A stretch of DNA of 64,000 nt from Citrus sinensis (GCF_022201045.2 NC_068563.1:29671001-29735000), one strand, 5' to 3'. Shown: positions 37,545 to 49,462, counted from the first letter of the stretch. The notes: a model not told the origin generated them from the sequence alone. Made by a program: numbers and translations.

Positions 37545-40416
37545 ATGGAGGTGGTTCGGTGGATTCGAGTTCTGTTGCTGGTGGCTTGCCTGTTTCCGGC
37601 ATCGGTCCAATGCATGGTTCGAGAATACAAGTTCAATGTAAGCACTTTCTCCAAAAGCACTTAATAATTAACTGGTGCTTCTTCTTCATGCATGCATAAC
37701 GAGATAGCTTTCGACAATATGGTTTTCCAATTGCTAGCTAGTTTCTTCAAATATTTGGGTTCCCCCCCCCCCCCCCCCCCCCACCACTTACATGACATAT
37801 GTAGACCAAAATGAAGTAATTCGAGCTTTGAAAACCATATGAAAAGTGCTTTTCCTTTTTTTTTTTTCTATTCCCGCCTTGAATGAGTCGGGCTGGGAAG
37901 CTCTGAGGAGCTTCATGTTTACGTTTCGATTGGGAGAATAATTATTTTGAAGTAATTCATTACTTGATCAAGTGAAAATTAGACTTAGGACGAAATTTTC
38001 AAAGGTGATTCATTAATTAAAAGCCACTGCTACAAGAAAATGCATGCATGCATGCAAGCTTTTGTCAAGTTGATGGTCTTGTTTTACCTTAAATCATTTT
38101 CAATTAGTTTAATTTAAAATTAATGCCGGTTATCACGAAAAGATTTCTACGATTAGAAGTGACTGATCAACAGCTGAAACGAATTAACAAGGTTCAATTG
38201 AGCACAGGTTGAAAATTAATCAATGACAAGAGGTGGTAATTAAATTGATTAAATAATTAACTAAAGTCTTCAGCTAATAAGTCTTGATCGAACAGCAGAG
38301 TGGTGGTGTTGTTGAGGCACCACTAAAAGTTTGGTGACCATAGCCCACCATACGGCGCGGCTCATATTTATTACAAACACTGATGATTTCATCATATTGC
38401 AGGTTGTGATGAAGAACGCCACTAGATTATGCTCAACCAAACCCATCGTCACCGTCAACGGATATTTCCCCGGTCCAACCATCGTCGCCCGAGAAGACGA
38501 CACCGTGCTCGTAAAAGTCGTCAATCATGTCAAATATAATGTCAGCATCCACTGGTGAGCGAGTTCAACCCACCACTCTCAGTTTGATTTCAAAATCTAT
38601 TACACGTGTGTTTTAAGGGGATCACCCGCACGTTCACGTAATTCCTAATTAATTTTTATGTGGCATGATGCACGCAGGCATGGAGTGAGGCAATTGCGGA
38701 CCTGTTGGGCCGATGGTCCGGCTTACATAACACAGTGCCCCATTCAACCGGGCCAAAATTATATTTACAACTTTACCCTTGCCGGCCAAAGGGGTACACT
38801 TTGGTGGCATGCTCACATCCTCTGGCTCAGAGCCACAGTCCATGGTGCCATCGTCATCTTGCCTAAACGCGGCGTTCCTTATCCCTTCCCCAAGCCCCAT
38901 AAAGAAGTCACCGTTATATTATGTGAGCCTGGACACATCAATCACTCGTAATTTTATAAAAATATAATTTTCTAAACAAATGATTAACAATAAATGGTTC
39001 TTTAATATTTGTACTTGTAGCGGAATGGTGGAAATCAGATGTTGAAGCTGTGATTAACGAAGCTTTGAAATCTGGCTTGGCCCCGAATGTATCAGATGCT
39101 CACACCATCAATGGACATCCAGGGCCTCTTTCAAGTTGCCCTTCGCAGGGTAAATAAATATTAAAAAAATGATAGATAATAATAAATAAATAAAACAAGT
39201 GCAAATTAAAATATTTTCATTTTCATTTATGTATTTTTGAGAATTAATTACTCTTATTTCCAGGAGGATTCAAATTGCCAGTAGAATCCGGGAAGACGTA
39301 CATGCTGAGACTCATCAACGCTGCACTGAATGAAGAGCTCTTCTTTAAAATCGCCGGCCATAAACTCACAGTCGTTGAAGTTGATGCAGCGTACGTAAAA
39401 CCCTTCAACACCGAAACCGTTTTGATAGCCCCAGGGCAAACCACAAACGTTCTCTTGTCAGCTGCCCATGCAACTGGGAAATACTTGGTAGCTGCCTCAC
39501 CTTTCCTGGACACCCCGGCAATTTTAGTCGACAACAAGACCGCCACCGCCACCGTTCACTACTCCGGCACACTCGGTAGCACCGCCACCACCCTCACCGT
39601 CCCGCCCCCTAGAAACGCCACCCCGGTCGCCGCCAACTTTACTGCTTCGCTCAGAAGCTTGAACTCGAAAAAGTACCCCGCCAGAGTCCCGTTGAAGATT
39701 GACCATTCTCTTTTCTTCACCATTGGCCTCGGAATCAATCCTTGTGCCACCTGTGTCAATGGCAGCCGCGTCGTGGCTGACATTAACAACGTCACTTTTG
39801 TTATGCCTACCATTTCTCTTCTGCAAGCTCATTTCTTCAAAATCGGTGGAGTTTTTACAGATGATTTTCCAGGGAACCCGCCGGTGACTTATAACTTTAC
39901 AGGCACACAGCCAGCGAATTTCCAGACGAATAATGGGACCAGGATTTATAGGCTCCCTTATAATTCTACTGTGCAATTGGTGTTACAAGATACTGGCATG
40001 ATTGCTCCCGAGAATCACCCCCTTCATTTGCATGGCTTCAATTTTTTCGAGGTTGGAAGAGGGCTAGGGAACTTCAATTCGAAAAAGGATCCGAAGAAAT
40101 TCAATCTTGTTGATCCTGTAGAAAGGAACACGATTGGCGTCCCTTCCGGTGGATGGACTGCTATCAGGTTTCGAGCAGACAACCCAGGTATAACAACTCA
40201 AATTTTTTTTCTTCTTATAAAAGCTTTTTGATTTGAAAATAATTTTACTTTCTAATGTTGCCATTTAAAAAAAAAAAAATTACAGGAGTTTGGTTCATGC
40301 ATTGCCATTTGGAAGTGCACACAACATGGGGACTGAAGATGGCATTTATTGTGGACAATGGAAAAGGGCCGAACGAATCACTTTTGCCGCCTCCGAGTGA
40401 TCTTCCGAAGTGCTAG
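37545..40416 (+). CDS. LAC4: laccase, LAC4/LAC10/LAC16 type
   Basis: Exons 37545-37637, 38403-38554, 38678-38922, 39021-39149, 39264-40187 and 40286-40416 join to 557 residues, matching LAC4-type laccases and their six-exon pattern. A signal peptide of about 23 residues ([14 protein letters not shown]) sends it to the cell wall, where laccases oxidise monolignols with oxygen. All four copper motifs are intact: HWHG (81-84), WWHAH (124-128), HPLHLHG (458-464) and HCHLEVH (520-526), with Leu531 at the axial type 1 position. Many NxS/T sites are present. One oddity is Cys91 in RTCWADGP, where the family normally has Gly. The site for miR397 lies at 39313-39333. LAC4 is the closest sequence I recall; LAC10 and LAC16 are equally possible as orthologues by position. 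Confidence 0.93.
37762..37782. repeat. poly(C) tract in laccase intron 1
   Basis: A run of 21 C bases inside the first laccase intron. Pure runs of this length are rare and error-prone in sequencing, so the exact count may be wrong. Confidence 0.9.
39313..39333 (+). promoter_or_regulatory. miR397 target site in the laccase coding exon
   Basis: The 21 bases starting CATCAACGCTGCACTGAATG pair with plant miR397a at 20 of 21 positions; the only mismatch I find is opposite miRNA position 6 (G to G). Positions 9-12, where slicing occurs, pair fully. miR397 is an established regulator of lignin laccases including LAC4, and the site lies in the usual place, encoding LINAALNEE. Confidence 0.85.
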
Positions 40417-42895
40417 CGAAAGCCCAAGATTCCAAGTATACAAATCAAATTAGTCTTTTTTAACCAATACATATAGATAAGTGAAAAAGCAACAGACAAG
40501 AAAAGATTACTGAACGGTCAAGATTTAATAAGACGAGTTCTTTCGAGAATGCTATAACAAGCTAATCAGAATTGAGTAAAATGATAGTGAAACCTTCTTC
40601 TTCTTCTCGCCCTTTTCTTTTTTTCCTTTTTTTTTTAACTTCTCTGTTATTCTCTCTCTTTCTTGGGAATTAATGTATCATGATTGTTTCCCGCGGGATA
40701 TGTATTCCAGTGCATGTAATTATATACATATTTTGTTTACTTGAAATCTTTGAAAGCATTCGTTGTTTAATTCTCTGAGCAATCATCCAATAATTTTCTC
40801 GTTTGTCGGCAGCTAATCGCAAAATATTAGCTTTGGGCCTCATCGTTTTGGCAGTGTCAGGCTTTTTGTTTGGCGGCATGAGAGTAATGATTCATTTGGG
40901 CCACGGCTCGTATTTCTTAGCTTCCGGTTCAAGACTAGACCCATGTCTTATTTGGGTATCCGTTGTACAAACGTAATTGTGAGATTAATTCTTTTTTCTT
41001 CCATACAAATCAGCTGATGGATATTGACCTTAAATTCGACATTAAATATAACTTATATCCAATATTGATTTATGATCTAGAATTAAAATGACCTGCGCTT
41101 ATATTGGTGTCGGACCAATATAAAATACATTTGCTTTTAGAATTAACAATTAAAGTTACTTAAATTAAAGAACAAAAAAGTTAGCACAAATATATTCTTT
41201 TTGAAAAAAAAAATAAAATGAAATAAATTTTTGAATCATTTTTTCTGCATATAGGCACGAGTTAAAACATTAATGCATAGTTCGAAAATTTTCCAAAGCA
41301 CTTGCGATATTTGGAGCGGAAGAGTGTTTAATTTTTTATTTTTGTCATCCAATCAGTACCTGTTGGAATTATTATTATTATTATTAATTTATTATTATTA
41401 TTTGTGGAAAGTGGCACGCGCGGGGGGGAATGACAATTGAGTAGATGCGCGGACACGCATATCGGCGCGCGTGCGCAAGTTATTAAATAATAAATGAAAA
41501 AGAAAATTGTCTTTGACTTTTTGACCTTTAGAGAACCAACATTAAGATGGAATCCTTCCTTTAATGGCAAAAAAAGTTTTTAATGGTGGTGGTAGCCCCA
41601 GCCGTTTTAGGCAAAGCCCGCCCTGTGGCCTTATTCGACCCCCACCGTTCAATTATTGTAATTGTGACACTTCATTTTTTTTCTTTTTCTTTTTTTTTGT
41701 GGTTGCTTTTGCGGCGGCCCCGGCCTCCCCGCCCCCTTTTGCGTGTCAAGGGACAATTACTCAAATTACAGACGAACGAAAAAAATATAATATAGGCTGT
41801 GGACAGATAATAAATATTGACATAATGCTAATCTGTACTTCGACTTTACATCATGATTTTTTTTTTTTAATCTTGAATTTCGGATAATGATCGTTCAATA
41901 GTTGGATTTATTGATTGAGACTTTGAGATCTAAATTTTTTTTAAAATATTTGATGAATTAGAACTTGATTATCATTTGAGACTCATTTATTTGATCTCAT
42001 TAAGTATAAGGTTTCAATTTTTATAAGACGAATTCGTCTTCAAATACTCTATCAATATAGTTTTTGTTTTACATCTGATATAGTCTCGAAACCACAGTAC
42101 CACTATACCAAAATTTAACTTAAAGTTAAATGGAAATCTTTGTAACTAATAGATATATACAACATGATCATACACTCATTTGTACAAATTGCAAGCTTCA
42201 TGGGTACAAAAAAAATAATTGAATTTCAAGATGTTTGATTTTAGTGCATAAGAAATAAAAGAATAGTTGTAATGCAGGGCATCAGAAGGAATGATTGCGA
42301 TTATTTTATACAAGCACTAGCTGCAACTTTTGATTAATTTTGGCACATCCAACAATTTGGTGAACCAGGGGCTAGCCGGCAACATTTAATTGTAATATTA
42401 TATGATAAAAAAAAAAACTAAACAACAGCTTCATTTTATTTTTCTGACGTTCCCCATGTTTAGATTTTAATATAAATATTTAGAGAATAAAAGAATATAA
42501 GTGACAAGAGCAACAGTTCCAATAGAGATTATTATGTAATTTTCAATCATACCCATCAAGTTTTTTAAAAAAAATATTTTAATTTTTATTTGAAACCGGA
42601 TTCCCGACACGAGATTGCACGTGAGAAGCATAAATCGTACGTTTATAAAATCATTAACAAGTTTAGTAAAGTGTTTTAAGCCACTAATAATCAGCGCACA
42701 TTCGAATTGAAAAAAGAAAATTACACAAATGTCCGTAACTGAAATGACTTTGTATATATAATTTCTTTTGAGCTACAATTAGAATATTATTGATATTCTA
42801 TTACGACTCAAATAAAAAAAAAGTATTACTTTCATATTAAGAAGAAATTTATTTTAACTTTAGAAAAAATACTACTATTATATTTTTAAAAAATT

Positions 42896-43153
42896 AAGGC
42901 TTTGTTTGGTATTAAAATTTTATAGTTTAAAAGTTATTGCTGTTGTAAAAAAAAATTATAACTATAAAATAAAAATTAATAATGATATAGTAAATATGAT
43001 TTTTAAATAATAATTTAGATAAAATAATAAAAATATTATAATTGTTATCATATAAATAATAGAATAAATTAATTTAATTTTTAAATTATAACAATTAATA
43101 ATTAATAAATATTTTAATATTATAACTTAAAAATTACAAGAATCCAACCTTAA
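42896..43153. mobile_element. AT-rich MITE, family A copy 1
   Basis: The left edge AAGGCTTTGTTTGGTATTA is loosely mirrored by the right edge, which inverted reads AAGGTTGGATTCTTGTAA. The inside is almost pure A/T and shares ATTATAACTATAAAATAAAAA with the copy about 370 bp to the right. No coding capacity. Confidence 0.55.
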
Positions 43154-43265
43154 TATTAACAAGAGAGTGAGTTCGTTGCCTTTGGGCTTTGGGCAACTTT
43201 GTGCATGAGTGAAAAATAGTAGATAGTTAGATACTTACGGAAAGATGAAATAAGCGAATAATATT

Positions 43266-43537
43266 AAGATTCTATTTAGAATTGAGGTGTTGTATCTTAA
43301 GTAAAAAAAAAAAAAATTATAACTATAAAATAAAAAAAATTAATAAGATATAATAAATATAAATTTTAAATAATAATTTTAATAAAATTATTAAAAATAT
43401 AATAAATTTCCTATTATACAAATAAAAAATTATATTAATATAATTTTTAAACTATAATCACTCTTATTTATCACATATTTTAAAACAGTACCTTTTAAAT
43501 TAGGATTACCTGACTTCAATTCCAAACACAAGTTAAA
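43266..43537. mobile_element. AT-rich MITE, family A copy 2
   Basis: The left edge reads TATTTAGAATTGAGGTG and the right edge inverted reads TGTTTGGAATTGAAGTC, a good inverted match. The interior parallels copy 1 (same order of AT-rich words). The two neighbours may have arisen by separate insertions or a local duplication. Confidence 0.6.
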
Positions 43538-44265
43538 TGTGTTTGTAACTTTATATTTTGGTGGGATAAGGATAGCGACGCACGAATTATTGATTATGGG
43601 CAAGGGAAGTCGTGAGGGGCAATAAGGAGAATTAGACACCTCAGCATACTAACTAGTAGTTAATGGACCCGTTGTCCCATTGAATTGGGGATGCGAGATT
43701 CGAGGTGCCCAAAAAAAGATGACGGTGACGCAAAAGAACATGTTACATGTGACACAAAAAGCATCTCTCCCCTTCTATGCGGCCAGGAATTCCCCCACTT
43801 GTTCAGTTGTTCTTACATCATTTGATCAATTTGCCTTCTGAATTGTGAAATCACTCTTTATTTTGAGATGCAGTTGAAAGAGAATTCACGATTCGTGAGT
43901 TTTTAAATGTGAGGGGAAAAAAAAAAATCAGGACTTATAGTTCGCACGGGAGTAAAATTTGTTTAATTTTATGATTTTTTTACCATATATTTGAGATAAC
44001 ATCGTTTTTTTTTTTAATTTGACTGTATATTTTAATTTATTTTGTTTGTTTGTATAATGTGAAAATAACTGAAAATTCAGATGATGTAAAGATTAGCATA
44101 TATGAATTTGGTCCCTAACAAGTAGTATACACATTGATGTTTAAGGAAAATAAGCCAAATCTCCCTTTGTTTAATGAAATTAAGTGATACACTCATATTT
44201 TAAAACTCATCAACTCTTCTTGATATTGGTGTTGAATAGAATATTATCAAATTTCATTTTTTAAT

Positions 44266-44383
44266 GGCTGGCGTTAAGTCACGTGCACGTGATTTGCGTC
44301 TCCTTCACGACTACAGTACCTAGTCCCGGATATTGTAGTTATGAGGAGGACGTAAGTTACGTGCACGTAACTTACCCCCTCTC
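44266..44383. mobile_element. palindromic MITE, copy 2 (Mutator-like target duplication)
   Basis: It begins GGCTGGCGTTAAGTCACGTG, close to the start of the copy at 5055, and ends with the inverted CACGTAACTTACC arm. A perfect 9-bp direct repeat, TTTTTTAAT, flanks it (44257-44265 and 44384-44392), different from that of copy 1, so the two are independent insertions. In this copy both arms also contain the small palindrome ACGTGCACGT. Confidence 0.85.
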
Positions 44384-44580
44384 TTTTTTAATAGGAAATT
44401 CTTTTTTTTCCTTTTTTTATAATAACTTTTAACTTTTAAGAATCAGTATAATCTCTATTGAAAAAAAAAATATACATTTTTTCTCCTTTATCTGTAAACG
44501 CACCCACAGGCCACAGCTCTGATTCATCATTCTCCCCATGTCCATTGCAAATTGGACAAGCACTAGATGGAACCCCATTA

Positions 44581-44915
44581 GAGATGGCAAAACCCCGGGC
44601 CGGGTCCGGGTATTGCCATGACCGGACCCTACCCGGATGTAACCGGTCCGGGTCCGGGTCCGGGCCGGGTTTTAATTCGGGTACCCGAATTTTATATTTT
44701 TTAATATTTTATGTGTATATATAATAAATGAGTCAAATAAATATAAAATATTTAAAATAATATATATTTTATAATTTTTTTAATAAAATCCGGGTTCTGG
44801 ATTTATCAAGTGATACCCAAGACCGATCCAGCTTCATTCCCGGGCCGGGTATTACCCGGCCCGCAACGCCCGGGTACGGTCCGGGTCCGGACCGGGCGGG
44901 TATTGTTGCCATCTC
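44581..44915. mobile_element. CCGGGT-rich inverted-repeat element
   Basis: Perfect 10-bp ends GAGATGGCAA and TTGCCATCTC enclose GC-rich arms of repeated CCGGGT/ACCCGG units in both orientations, separated by an AT-rich centre of about 90 bp. The layout matches non-autonomous hAT-like elements with GATGGCAA ends that are known in many plants. A target duplication is not clear (only CATT is shared by the flanks). The GC content contrasts sharply with the surrounding DNA. Confidence 0.75.
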
Positions 44916-45680
44916 ATTCTCTGCTACCACCATTCATTCATGAAATTAACCCAAAAAAAAAAAAAGAAACCCCCACGAAGACAACACTCAACAATGCCAT
45001 CAAAATTAAAATCCCCACTTTTCGTCGTTAATTGGACCGCATCGTTGCTGCCAAAGAGCTCCCTTGTTACATTTTTTCATTGCGTTTTTCTGGTCTTGGA
45101 GATTTTCTTTCTTTCTCACATCACTCGTCGCTTTCGCTGTCAACTTCTCCGGGCGTTGTTTCGGTATAGATTTTAAGGCCGGTTTGAAGGGATTTTGGAT
45201 TGAGTTTGTGCAGATAATAAAAAGTTTATTTTGATTCCATTACCATTTCTATACTTCCGTCAAAAACCCAAAAAAGAATTGATTCATTTCAAATGGCGTC
45301 GGCGAGTTCAACAAAAAGGCTCTAGGTAAATTCGCCCAAGTCGCACATACATTTCCAATTCCAACCAATCCGTAAATCAAAGATGTTGCTTTTTAAAAGA
45401 TTACTTTGCTTTCTTTACAAGTGGAAACTTAGAGAATCAACAAAAAGACTTCTAATTCTATTTTTTAAATCTTTATTTATTAACTTAAATGTTAAATAAA
45501 AGGACGAAAAAATAAAAGAATTTCTCTCAAAAGACTCTTCAAATATAAATAAGTTTATTTTAATAAAATTCTTCTTACCAAATTCAATTACACTCCATTT
45601 TTTCAACAATAAGTTATAAAACTTCTCTTTTCTATAATGGCAATATAAAATATAACATATTATTATTATTATTATTATTA

Positions 45681-45845
45681 TTTTATTTGAACCACGAGGT
45701 AGTTTTAAGTGGGCTCTAATTGTGGGAAACACTTTTAAGCATGTACTACAACCTAGACTAATTTTTGTTCGCACTGGGTTGGTCCGTTAAGGGTAAAGTG
45801 GCCAAAGTAGTGACTCCATATGAGAACGGAACTTGAACCTTATAA
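45681..45845 (-). mobile_element. SINE-like repeat, copy 1
   Basis: Read on the minus strand, it starts with a tRNA B-box-like GGTTCAAGTTCC, runs on for about 150 bp through GGAGTCACTACTTTGGCC and CCCACAATTAGAGCCCACTT, and ends in an A-rich (TAA)n tail. A second, diverged copy at 55981-56150 shares the whole body in the same order. An A box was not found, so tRNA origin is tentative. Confidence 0.5.
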
Positions 45846-46050
45846 CATAAAGAATCTTTGATGAGAGGAGAAGTCACTCTCTTCAACATTTAAAGAATCT
45901 TTTGGTGAAAGAGAATTCTTACTTAAATCTGTTAAACAAGAGGAGATTTCTCCTGCATTAGCATGTTGTTAAACAAGAGGAAAATGTATTTACTTGAAAA
46001 TTGTGAGATAAAATTAATTGTTGTAATTTTAAACCAAAAATAATCTCTTT

Positions 46051-46186
46051 ATTGATGAATGCATGTATTCACGTCCGTCAAAGGATTTCCACAAAGCGAC
46101 AATAAGAAAAGGTATTAAAAAAAAAGAAAAAAAAAGGGAGAGAGTGAAGTCCCACAAAGTGAATATTGATGAATGCATGTATTCAC
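46051..46186. repeat. 22-bp direct repeat, 114 bp apart
   Basis: ATTGATGAATGCATGTATTC, then AC, occurs at 46051-46072 and again at 46165-46186. The words around the two copies (CCACAAAG, GTGAAT) are also partly shared. This may be the trace of a local duplication. Confidence 0.7.
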
Positions 46187-48066
46187 CATCCATCAAATTC
46201 ACTTTAGAGGTGGGGCTCCAATGGCGTTAAGAGAGTGAAGTGTAAAGTAACAAATTACACATGGAGTGAGTGAACAATAATAAGAGTTAAAAAGATCAGA
46301 GCAAGTCAGTTCGGTACTTGAAAGTGTGCCCCAGCAGGCAGCCACCCCATTAAAAAGACTGCAATGATTATCGTGGTCACATTGCTTCAATTGTCATCAT
46401 TATTCTTTATTAGATTATGTTTTAATTTCTGAAATTATTACAGCAAGATTTATTGGAACTTTAAATTCATTCAACTCTAATGTGGCTAAAAAAAAATAAA
46501 AAAATCAACGAACGATACGAACAATACAAGTTAGATTAGCAGTCTAGATGTGATTGAAAAATATGAGACATGAATTCAAATAAGTTCATATATCGTAGCT
46601 CACAAATCTTCACCAGGCTACCTCAAACCTATAAATAGAAGAGCAATGAATTACGTATTTGAAGTTTTGAACTCTTGTCTTTCGAGAAAAAAGAACAGTG
46701 TTTCTGATTAATGTTGCATATAACACGTATTGTGGACATAATTATTAATAAGGAATATATCTCGTAAAGTAAGTCAATACAGTTTTAAAAAAATTATAAC
46801 TACTTTCTTAAAGGATAAAAGGATATGATTAATTTTTAAGAGACATAAATTTCCTTATAACTTAAGAGTCATATATATATATATAAATGTTTGATGAACA
46901 GTCATCAATAATATATAAATAGATTCTGTTATACGTACTTCATATCATAAAAAGTAATAAATTTAATACATTAAGAGCTCTTAGAATCTCTTTTGTCTCA
47001 TTAATTCTTAGTTATAGATAATTTTTTGTTTAACAATAATTTTTTTAAGACTACTTCTACATCGACCAACAGTTTTACCATTCATGCAATGATCTCGACA
47101 TACAATGATTCAATGATTTGGATTAGTATAATAAATCAATTTATCTTTGAACTAGTAAACACATGGCGGGCGAAGATTTAGGAAGGTACACAACCAAAAT
47201 AGCAACAAATGACATGTAAAAGGAAATAATTAAGCTTTAATAGAGTAATGGGTCATGGTATAATCTCCAAAATAGCAATTTGGTCCTTTTAATGCAATTA
47301 ACATTTAACCATATGGAATCAATGAACCTTTACCCTAGTGGGAGAACCCTTATACTTACAATGTATGAGAGTAAGGGGTTTGAGACTCCATAAAAATATT
47401 ATGGGGTTTAGTTTTAATTCTCTCTTTGGAGACAATCTTTTCATTTACGAAATGTGAGTAACAATTTTCTCTCTTTGGACACACTCTTCTTCCCTAGGGT
47501 TAAAAAAGAAAGAAAGAAAGAAAATTCTAACCAACTAGAAATGCAGACATGGAGATTCATAGCCACCAGAGGTTAAATAACCAAAACACCCTTACAAGAT
47601 TTTTTTTTTTTAAGGGTCATGTCATTATTGGAATATTAGTAGAGTGCAAGAGTATCGCTCTCTATTTGTTATATATAAACAACTAACACATACCTAGAAA
47701 TGAGATGTCGAAACACAAGAAGGCATAAGCAAGAGTGAATAAGAATTAATTGAGTATGAAGGAGGCCATAAATGAATGTGTGAGCAGTAAGTTTGAGGAG
47801 GGGGAGCTCAGCAAAGGAAAATAGTGGGGGTGGTGGGGATGTACGTGAATGTGGGGTGTGGGGGGCTGCATTTTGCCAATGGGAGGTCAAATAAGTGCGG
47901 AAGTGAGAGAGGACAAGGTGCAGTTGGTCACATCGGAAGGGGACCGCCCCCTCTGTTGTAATTTGTTGTATTTGTTAAGCCTGCCTTGTTAGCTAGACAA
48001 AGCAAAATGAACAAAACGTGTGGGGTCACAACTAACATGCCCAAACACTTGGACCCAACCGAACTG

Positions 48067-48101
<35 letters not shown>

Positions 48102-48272
48102 AAAAAATCAGCTTTAAATGTGAAAATATAATCTCGCTTTCGATTCTTGATTGGCAGGAATAATTGCTTTTGTTTTCGTTTTCAATTAGAAATGAGAAAT
48201 CAAAATTTGTTCTTTTAAAGACCAGTGAATATTATGGATTTTAAGAGCGATGGTAAAATTAGAATTACCTAA

Positions 48273-49459
48273 GGTCATCTCTAATGTGATACTAAAATTA
48301 ATACTAAATCATTTTTTATATTATTTTTGGTGTAAAATGCTTCTCTAATGTAACACCAAAACCAACACCAAAATGGTGTTATAAATAGTATTGCACCAAA
48401 CATGGTGCAACACTATTCATTTGGTGCTATGGAGAAAAAGTCTCAAATATCCTTATTACTTTTTCTTATTTACATATCTATCATATTTTATATAATATTT
48501 TAAGTTATTATTATTATTGTTGTTGTTATTTTTATTTTATTTATTAATTTTTGAATATTATACTAATATTTTAAATAAAAAAATTCAACACAAAAATTAA
48601 TAATAAAAATAAAATGACAATAACATTAATTACTAGATTGCATATAATATGGGTTATTATTTAGCTGATGCATCTACCCAAAATGATCTACTCTTGTACA
48701 AATTATCCATGATCCATGTGGTCCTAAAAATAAATTATTTATCATGAAACAAGAAGCATGTCAGAAAGATGTAGAACATGCATTTGGAGTTCCTAAAAAG
48801 AAATCATTTACCACGAAACAAGAAGTATGTCGGAAAGATGTAGAACGTGCATTTGAAGTCCTTCAATCACGTTTTGCAATTGTTGCTGGACCATCACGTT
48901 TTTGGAACAAACATGTGTTACATGATATAATGACTGCTTGCATTATTATGCATAATATAATAATTGAAGATGAACGTGATGTTAATGCAACAATTAATGA
49001 TTGGATGCAAGCGCCAATACCAATCGTTGATATGAGGGTAGATGAGAATACTAGATTTCAATAATTTCTTGCTCGACACAAACAAATCAATGATAAAAAG
49101 GCTCACATTGCACTTCGAAATGCACTAATTGATCAGTTATGGGATGAATTTAGTAATTCGAATAACTAGAGTATTATTATTGTTATTGTATTTTTTTATG
49201 TTAATGTAATGTTTAATTCTCATAATGTACTAATTTAGTTAATTAAATGTAAATTTAATAATTTTCTATATTTTTTTGTTAATCGATATAAAATTACTTA
49301 TTACTTAATTATCTATATTAATAGTAATATATTGTGTTAATTGAATTAATTCTTGAGAATTAAAAAAAAATAAAAAGAAGAATATTCTTTTTTGGTGTGA
49401 AAAAATATATTTTTGGTATTGGTGTTACACCAAAATGGGGTTAAGTATTGGAGATGCCC
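48273..49459. mobile_element. PIF/Harbinger deletion derivative
   Basis: The left end GGTCATCTCTAATGTGATAC and the inverted right end GGGCATCTCCAATAC match over the first 13 or so bases, and TAA lies directly outside both ends (48270-48272, 49460-49462), the 3-bp TWA duplication typical of PIF/Harbinger. GGTGTAACACC-like palindromic words crowd both subterminal regions, and the left terminal sequence recurs about 66 bp inside (CTTCTCTAATGTAACACC). Inside is only the C-terminal part of a HARBI1/ALP1-type transposase. At 1.19 kb it is far shorter than an autonomous element, so it could have moved only with help from a full copy. Confidence 0.85.
48744..49169 (+). pseudogene. C-terminal remnant of a Harbinger (HARBI1/ALP1-like) transposase
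   Basis: An open stretch from an ATG at 48744 to a stop at 49062-49064 encodes VLQSRFAIVAGPSRFWNK, then HVLHDIMTACIIMHNIIIEDE, the part of the DDE nuclease that carries the last catalytic acid (Glu in IIEDE). After the stop the same frame continues with family-like sequence (FLARHKQINDKKAHIALRNA) to a second stop near 49167. The N-terminal half with the two Asp residues is missing, and a 69-bp in-frame tandem duplication lies at 48746-48883. It cannot make a working transposase. Confidence 0.8.
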
Positions 49460-49462
49460 TAA

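Larger units (their letters stand above)
40417..48272. other. gene-poor, transposon-rich stretch
   Basis: Apart from the MITEs and repeats listed separately, this holds AT-rich DNA and no recognisable gene. An open frame around 44940-45176 begins just right of the CCGGGT element and is basic and hydrophobic, but it matches nothing I know and is followed by no clear second exon; it may be the worn 5' end of a lost gene. The stretch 47660-47990 is G-rich on one strand without coding signs, and 48068-48098 is a long poly(T). Confidence 0.5.

Noticed and set aside
39524-39976. A 150-residue antisense open frame in the laccase
   Set aside because: It mirrors codon bias of the sense exon, matches no family and has no promoter context.
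44822-44845. A miR166-like word (GATCCAGCTTCATTCCCGGG) as a possible miRNA gene
   Set aside because: It has several mismatches to miR166 and lies in the arm of the CCGGGT element; the matching arm is not a miR166 star sequence.
44940-45176. A gene starting beside the CCGGGT element
   Set aside because: The frame is low-complexity Lys-rich then hydrophobic, with no second exon or known family.
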